From contig NZ_JAUHLI010000011.1 in NCBI RefSeq assembly GCF_036325985.1, positions 62,001 to 126,000 on the forward strand: DNA of 64,000 bases, written 5' to 3'. The DNA comes from Alkalimonas cellulosilytica. Its GTDB lineage: Bacteria; Pseudomonadota; Gammaproteobacteria; Enterobacterales; Alteromonadaceae. The notes beneath the pieces were generated by a model, which had not been told where the DNA came from, did not search any database, and saw only the letters and a program-made list of their open reading frames with translations. The position numbers and the translations under genes were made by a program. Positions 59,467 through 64,000 of this stretch are shown piece after piece. Every line of letters starts with the position of its first letter. The first letter of the stretch is position 1.

Positions 59467-60390
59467 ATGAATTGGCAGTCCCTTTCCCAACAACTGAATC
59501 ATTTCTCCCAGCGCCTGCCGCAAAAGCAGCTGAGCCGCTTGCTGGCGGTGTTGCTGATTCTGTTGCTGGGCTGGCTACTGGCCCGGTTAACCTGGCAATT
59601 GCTGCCGCAGCCAGCTGCTGACACCTGGCAGCCTGGCAGTGAACGCAGCGCTGTGTCCAGCCGCAGTGGCACCGATCTACAGCGGTTACTCAGTTTTTCT
59701 TTGTTTGGTAAAGCCAGCCAGCAAGCCGAAGTAAGGCCAGAGCCGGTCGTGACCGAAGCCCCGAAAACTCGTTTGAATGTGAAGCTGACCGGCCTGGTAT
59801 CAGGCCAGGACCCGAATGTAGGCAGTGCCGTGATTGAAAGTCGTGGCTCGGAGCTCGCTTACAAAGTGGGCGAGCAAATTGAAGGTACCAATGCCAGCCT
59901 GTATCAGGTATTTAATGATCGGGTATTGCTGCAGGTAGCAGGCCGTTTTGAAACTCTGATGTTGGATGGTATTGAGTTTACCCGCATCGCTGAAGCCAAT
60001 GTAGGCTTGGGCCGTGCCGATCAGGACGATGAGCCCCAGATGACCAGCCCGCAAGCTGAGGCGCCAAGCCTCGACCAAGCTGAATTTGCCGCCCAGCGGG
60101 AAGCCATTCTGGCTGAGCCGACCCGCTTTTTCGATTTTATCCGGGTTACACCCCATCAGCCTGACGGTCAGCTGCGAGGTTTTCGGCTGATGCCTGGCCG
60201 GGATCCTGGGTTATTTCAGCGGCTTGGCTTTCGGCCAAATGATCTGGCCGTAGAAATCAATGGTATTCCATTGACCGACCTGCAACAGGCCAATCAGGTA
60301 CTTGGACAACTGCGCGAAGCAAGCGATGCTTCTGTGCGTATAGAACGGGATGGTGAGCTGATCGACATTCAGTTTAACCTGTCCCAATAA
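59467..60390 (+). CDS. gspC: Type II secretion system protein GspC
   Basis: Inner-membrane clamp linking the secretin to the cytoplasmic-membrane platform. 307 residues: one membrane helix (about 24-44), the homology region domain (LTGLVSGQDPNVGSAVIE through YKVGEQIEG...VLLQVAGRFETLML), a charged linker and a C-terminal PDZ domain (GRDPGLFQRLGFRPNDLAVEINGIPL). First visible gene of a gsp operon in the order C-D-E. Confidence 0.95.
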   Translation: MNWQSLSQQLNHFSQRLPQKQLSRLLAVLLILLLGWLLARLTWQLLPQPAADTWQPGSERSAVSSRSGTDLQRLLSFSLFGKASQQAEVRPEPVVTEAPKTRLNVKLTGLVSGQDPNVGSAVIESRGSELAYKVGEQIEGTNASLYQVFNDRVLLQVAGRFETLMLDGIEFTRIAEANVGLGRADQDDEPQMTSPQAEAPSLDQAEFAAQREAILAEPTRFFDFIRVTPHQPDGQLRGFRLMPGRDPGLFQRLGFRPNDLAVEINGIPLTDLQQANQVLGQLREASDASVRIERDGELIDIQFNLSQ

Positions 60391-60404
60391 CAACGATTCA
60401 GCAG

Positions 60405-62495
60405 ATGGTGATAGTCAACATGCAGTCAGGGTCTTTTCTCACACGGCTTTGCCGTAAGTTTGCCGTTCTCAGCCTGGCGGCAGGACTGAGCTTTTCAGTG
60501 GTTAGCAATGAAGAAGTGATGTACTCGCCCAACTTCCGTGGCACCGACATCAATGAGTTTATCAACATTGTTGGCATGAATTTAGAGCGCACCATTATTG
60601 TGGAGCCGCAGGTGCGTGGCCGGGTCAATGTGCGCAGCCATGAGATGCTCAATGCCGAGCAGTACTACCAGTTCTTTTTAAATGTGCTGGAAGTCTATGG
60701 TTTTGCTGTGGTGGAAATGGAAAGCGGCATTTTAAAAGTGGTGCGGGCCAAAGACGCCAAAACCTCCAATATTCCAGTGGTCGGTGATGAGAACCCTGGC
60801 GTGGGCGATGAGATGGTGACCCGGGTGGTACAGGTGCGCAATGTCTCGGTGCGCGAGCTGGCGCCTTTGCTGCGCCAGTTCAGTAATCAGGCCGGCAGTG
60901 GTCATGTGGTCAATTACGATCCGTCCAATGTCATTATGATGACCGGGCCTGCCGCCGTGGTAAATCGCCTGGTGGACATTATTCAGCGGGTCGACCGGGC
61001 TGGTGATCAGGAAGTCGAGATCATCCGGCTGAATTATGGCTCGGCCAGTGAAATGGTGCGGGTGCTGGAAAGCATTTACCGCTCTCAGGGACGTGGTGAG
61101 CAACCGGATTTCCTGATCCCGCGCATTGTCGCCGATGAACGCACCAACAGTGTGGTGGTCAGCGGTGAGCCGCAGGCGCGGCAGCGGGTGGTGGAGCTGG
61201 TGCGCCGGCTCGATGCCGAGCTGGAAACCAGTGGCAATACCCGGGTGTTTTACCTGAAGTACGCCAAGGCCGAAGAACTGGTGCCGGTGCTGAAAAGTGT
61301 GGGTGAAAGCATTGCCAGCGAAGCCAGTGGCACTCAGCAGCAACAAGGTCAGCCTCGCCGTAGTACGCAGGGCCGCGGCGTTAGCATTGAATCCCATGCC
61401 GACAGCAATGCGGTGATTATCACCGCGCAACCGGATTTACTGCGTTCGCTGGAAGAAGTGATTCGACAGCTGGATATCCGCCGCGCTCAGGTGCTGGTCG
61501 AGGCCATTATTGTCGAAGTGTTTGATGGCTCCGGTACCGATTTGGGCGTGCAATGGATCAACGAGCATGGTGGCGGTACCAATTTCCGTTCGGGCAATGT
61601 GGTGCCGATTGTCGATGTGGCTGCAGGCGCGGCCGTCGCTTCGCAGATTACCCGGGGCACCATTACCAGAACACGCGATCCTGCTACCGGGGCAGTTATT
61701 GAAACAGAGACTCAAGACTCACCAAGGGATTACTCGGTGCTGGCTCAGGCGCTGCAGGGTCTAAACGGCGCCATGCTGGGTGTGTACCAAGGCAACTGGG
61801 CGGCCCTGTTGCAGGCGGTACGTACCAGCACCAACTCCAATATTCTGGCCACGCCCCATATTACCACCATGGACAATCAGGAAGCCTTTTTCCTGGTGGG
61901 GCAGGAGGTGCCGGTGATTACCGGTTCCACCGTTGGCTCCAACAACACCAACCCCTTCCAGCAAGTGAACCGGCAAGAAGTGGGTATCAAACTGAAAGTC
62001 ACACCGCAAATCAACGAAGGCAATGCGGTGCAGCTGATGATTGAGCAGGAAGTCTCCAGCATAGGCGGCGCTACCGCAGTGGATATCACCATCAACAAAC
62101 GGGAAATCCGTACCTCGGTGATGGCTGATGATGGCGCTGTGGTGGTGCTCGGTGGTTTGATTGATGAGGATGTGCAGGAAAGTGTGTCCAAGGTGCCATT
62201 GCTGGGTGATATTCCGGTGCTGGGGCACCTGTTTAAATCCACCAGTGTCAGCAAGCGCAAGCGCAATCTGATGGTGTTTATCCGGGCCTCCATCGTACGG
62301 GATGGTGCGACTATGTCGGAAATCAGCCAGCGCAAATACAACTACATTCGTGCCGAGCAAATGATCCGCGATGAGCGCGGTATTCCACTGATGCCACGCA
62401 CACCGCAGGCGGTGTTGCCGGAGTGGGACGACAGCCTGATTTTGCCTCCGAGCTTTAACGAGTACCTGCAACAGCAGGAAGGGAAGCGCGACTGA
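60405..62495 (+). CDS. gspD: Type II secretion system secretin GspD
   Basis: Forms the outer-membrane channel. 696 residues: signal peptide (cleavage near residue 35), N0 domain (YSPNFRGTDINEFINIVG), three N-domains with KH-like folds (N1-N3; a variable Gln-rich insert lies near residue 310), and the secretin core with VPVITG and the C-terminal S-domain. ATGs at 60405 and 60420 are both possible; neither has a strong ribosome site. Its stop overlaps the gspE start (TGATG). Confidence 0.97.
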   Translation: MVIVNMQSGSFLTRLCRKFAVLSLAAGLSFSVVSNEEVMYSPNFRGTDINEFINIVGMNLERTIIVEPQVRGRVNVRSHEMLNAEQYYQFFLNVLEVYGFAVVEMESGILKVVRAKDAKTSNIPVVGDENPGVGDEMVTRVVQVRNVSVRELAPLLRQFSNQAGSGHVVNYDPSNVIMMTGPAAVVNRLVDIIQRVDRAGDQEVEIIRLNYGSASEMVRVLESIYRSQGRGEQPDFLIPRIVADERTNSVVVSGEPQARQRVVELVRRLDAELETSGNTRVFYLKYAKAEELVPVLKSVGESIASEASGTQQQQGQPRRSTQGRGVSIESHADSNAVIITAQPDLLRSLEEVIRQLDIRRAQVLVEAIIVEVFDGSGTDLGVQWINEHGGGTNFRSGNVVPIVDVAAGAAVASQITRGTITRTRDPATGAVIETETQDSPRDYSVLAQALQGLNGAMLGVYQGNWAALLQAVRTSTNSNILATPHITTMDNQEAFFLVGQEVPVITGSTVGSNNTNPFQQVNRQEVGIKLKVTPQINEGNAVQLMIEQEVSSIGGATAVDITINKREIRTSVMADDGAVVVLGGLIDEDVQESVSKVPLLGDIPVLGHLFKSTSVSKRKRNLMVFIRASIVRDGATMSEISQRKYNYIRAEQMIRDERGIPLMPRTPQAVLPEWDDSLILPPSFNEYLQQQEGKRD

Positions 62496-64000
62496 TGAGC
62501 GATCTGCTATCTACAGATGCAGAAGCCTTGCTGGATGACGAGCTGCTGGCGGAAGTACAGCCGGTCAGTACCCGCATTCGGCTGCCTTTTGCCTTTGCCA
62601 AGCGTCACTCGGTGTTATTGCAGCAACAGCCGGATGGTTTTGTGCTGTCGGTCCAGCCTGCCACCAAGCCCGAAGCGGTGCTGGAGGTACGGCGCATGCT
62701 CAGCGAGCCTTTTCGCATTCAGAAGCTGGGCGCCATTGAATTCGAAAGTCTGCTCGAGGCCAGCTACCAGCGCGACTCCTCGGAAGCGCAGCAAATTATG
62801 CAGGACATCGGCAACGAGGTGAACCTGGCGTCGCTGGCCGAAGATATTCCGGAAACGGAAGATCTGCTGGATAACGAAGACGATGCACCCATTATCAAGC
62901 TGATCAATGCCATGCTGGGCGAAGCCATTAAGCTGGGAGCTTCCGATATCCATGTCGAAACCTTTGAAAAAGCCCTGGTGGTGCGGTTTCGGGTCGATGG
63001 CATTTTGCGTGAAGTACTGCGGCCCAACCGCAAGCTGTCCAGTTTGTTGGTCTCGCGGATCAAAGTCATGGCCAAGCTGGATATCGCCGAAAAACGGGTA
63101 CCGCAGGATGGCCGTATCAGTTTGAAAATTGCCGGCCGTGCGGTGGATGTGCGGGTTTCGACCATGCCCTCCAGTCATGGTGAGCGGGTGGTGCTGCGTT
63201 TGCTGGATAAAAACACCTCCCACCTGAATCTGGCCGATTTGGGCATGACGCCCGCCATACAGCAGCAATTTTCCAAACTGATTTTAAAGCCGCATGGTAT
63301 TTTGCTGGTGACCGGCCCTACCGGCTCGGGGAAAAGTACCACCCTCTATGCCGGCCTGACCGAGATCAATACCAAGGACCGCAATATTTTGACGGTGGAA
63401 GATCCGATTGAATATGAGCTGGAAGGCATTGGCCAGACCCAGGTCAACCCAAAAGTGAATATGACCTTTGCCCGTGGACTGCGCGCTATATTGCGGCAAG
63501 ACCCGGATGTGGTGATGGTGGGGGAGATTCGCGATCTGGAAACCGCGCAAATTGCGGTGCAGGCCAGTTTAACCGGCCATTTGGTGATGTCGACCCTGCA
63601 TACCAATACTGCGGCCGGTGCCATTACCCGGCTGGAAGATATGGGCATCGAGCCGTTCTTGCTGTCGTCCAGTTTGCTTGGGGTCTTGGCGCAGCGGCTG
63701 GTGCGTACCCTGTGTCCTCACTGCAAAGAAGCACACAGCCCGGACAAAGAAGAGCGTAAGCTGCTTGGGGTTGAGAAAAAAGATGAGGCCATTATCTACC
63801 GGGCCAAAGGCTGTGAGCACTGCAACTTTACCGGTTACCGCGGCCGGACCGGCATTCATGAGCTGTTGGTGATTGACGATCACAGCCGGGAAATGATCCA
63901 TAACCGTGAAGGTGAGCAAAGCATTGAAAAGTATGTGCGGCCCAACTGCCCCAGCATTCGCCGCGATGGTTTTGACAAGGTACTGGCCGGTCAAACCACG
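62495..64000 (+). CDS. gspE: Type II secretion system ATPase GspE (runs off right edge)
   Basis: The cytoplasmic motor of pseudopilus assembly. The 502 visible residues include the N-terminal GspL-binding region, the N2 domain (DIHVETFEKALVVRFRVDG), Walker A GPTGSGKST, Asp box VEDPIEYELEGIGQTQVN, Walker B VVMVGEIRDLETA, His box STLHTNTAAGAITRL, and the zinc-binding CPHC...CEHC. No stop is reached before 64000, where only a few C-terminal residues should be missing (family about 500-520). Confidence 0.97.
   Translation, partial: MSDLLSTDAEALLDDELLAEVQPVSTRIRLPFAFAKRHSVLLQQQPDGFVLSVQPATKPEAVLEVRRMLSEPFRIQKLGAIEFESLLEASYQRDSSEAQQIMQDIGNEVNLASLAEDIPETEDLLDNEDDAPIIKLINAMLGEAIKLGASDIHVETFEKALVVRFRVDGILREVLRPNRKLSSLLVSRIKVMAKLDIAEKRVPQDGRISLKIAGRAVDVRVSTMPSSHGERVVLRLLDKNTSHLNLADLGMTPAIQQQFSKLILKPHGILLVTGPTGSGKSTTLYAGLTEINTKDRNILTVEDPIEYELEGIGQTQVNPKVNMTFARGLRAILRQDPDVVMVGEIRDLETAQIAVQASLTGHLVMSTLHTNTAAGAITRLEDMGIEPFLLSSSLLGVLAQRLVRTLCPHCKEAHSPDKEERKLLGVEKKDEAIIYRAKGCEHCNFTGYRGRTGIHELLVIDDHSREMIHNREGEQSIEKYVRPNCPSIRRDGFDKVLAGQTT

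Noticed and set aside
60732..61430. 232-codon antisense frame inside gspD
   Set aside because: Shadow of the secretin gene with His-rich composition; no ribosome site or family resemblance.

Overview
The window is a continuous piece of chromosome from a respiratory, Gram-negative gammaproteobacterium. Gene order and protein character suggest the Rheinheimera/Alishewanella part of the Alteromonadales/Chromatiales. This placement is inferred from synteny such as trxA-rho against rhlB-gppA, ubiE-ubiJ-ubiB-tatABC-tatD, greB-tex against ompR-envZ, and hslR-hslO; no marker gene was compared. Coding density is high. I saw no rRNA, tRNA, CRISPR array, prophage or insertion sequence.

Layout. 1-1313 (minus): an ABC ATPase and the N-terminal part of its HlyD-type adaptor, which runs off the left edge. 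1428-3757: divergent mtnK and mtnA of methionine salvage, sharing a short control region with a perfect MetJ-type box. 3915-9032 (minus): the most unusual part. It is an apparent operon encoding a 63-residue Sec-exported peptide with six cysteines, a strong intergenic stem-loop, a secreted 166-residue protein of unknown function, and a MacAB-like tripartite exporter (adaptor, ATPase, long double-FtsX permease). 9364-13322: the rest of methionine salvage (mtnD, mtnC and mtnB on minus; an mtnE-type aminotransferase and omega-amidase on plus), again with MetJ-like boxes at the divergent promoter. The exporter island therefore separates two halves of the methionine salvage genes.

13414-15168: nucleoside salvage (cdd, deoA). 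15226-20168: rho and trxA (minus) divergent from rhlB, gppA and a small GNAT-like protein. 20169-27601 (minus): a long operon-like run ubiE-ubiJ-ubiB-tatA-tatB-tatC-unknown-tatD-diguanylate cyclase-hemB. 27694-35743: a second diguanylate cyclase, a DUF885 lipoprotein, a small unknown protein, an EVE-domain protein, tesB, plsB, and lexA with its SOS boxes.

36092-44365: a complete aa3-type cytochrome c oxidase locus. Subunit II carries a fused cytochrome c domain. The locus also has subunits I and III, CtaG, SURF1, a thioredoxin-fold-like unknown, heme A synthase, heme O synthase and Sco, with a candidate FNR/Anr box upstream. 44362-52546: a periplasmic unknown, a polysaccharide deacetylase, nfuA, a large M14 peptidase, comF, bioH, a miniature flagellar-rod-like protein and a HExxH SprA-related protein. 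52593-59317: tex, greB, a small lipoprotein, ompR-envZ and hslR-hslO. 59467-64000: the start of a type II secretion operon (gspC, gspD, partial gspE).

Most genes are ordinary housekeeping or respiratory genes. The best candidate for something undescribed is the peptide-plus-exporter operon at 3915-9032.
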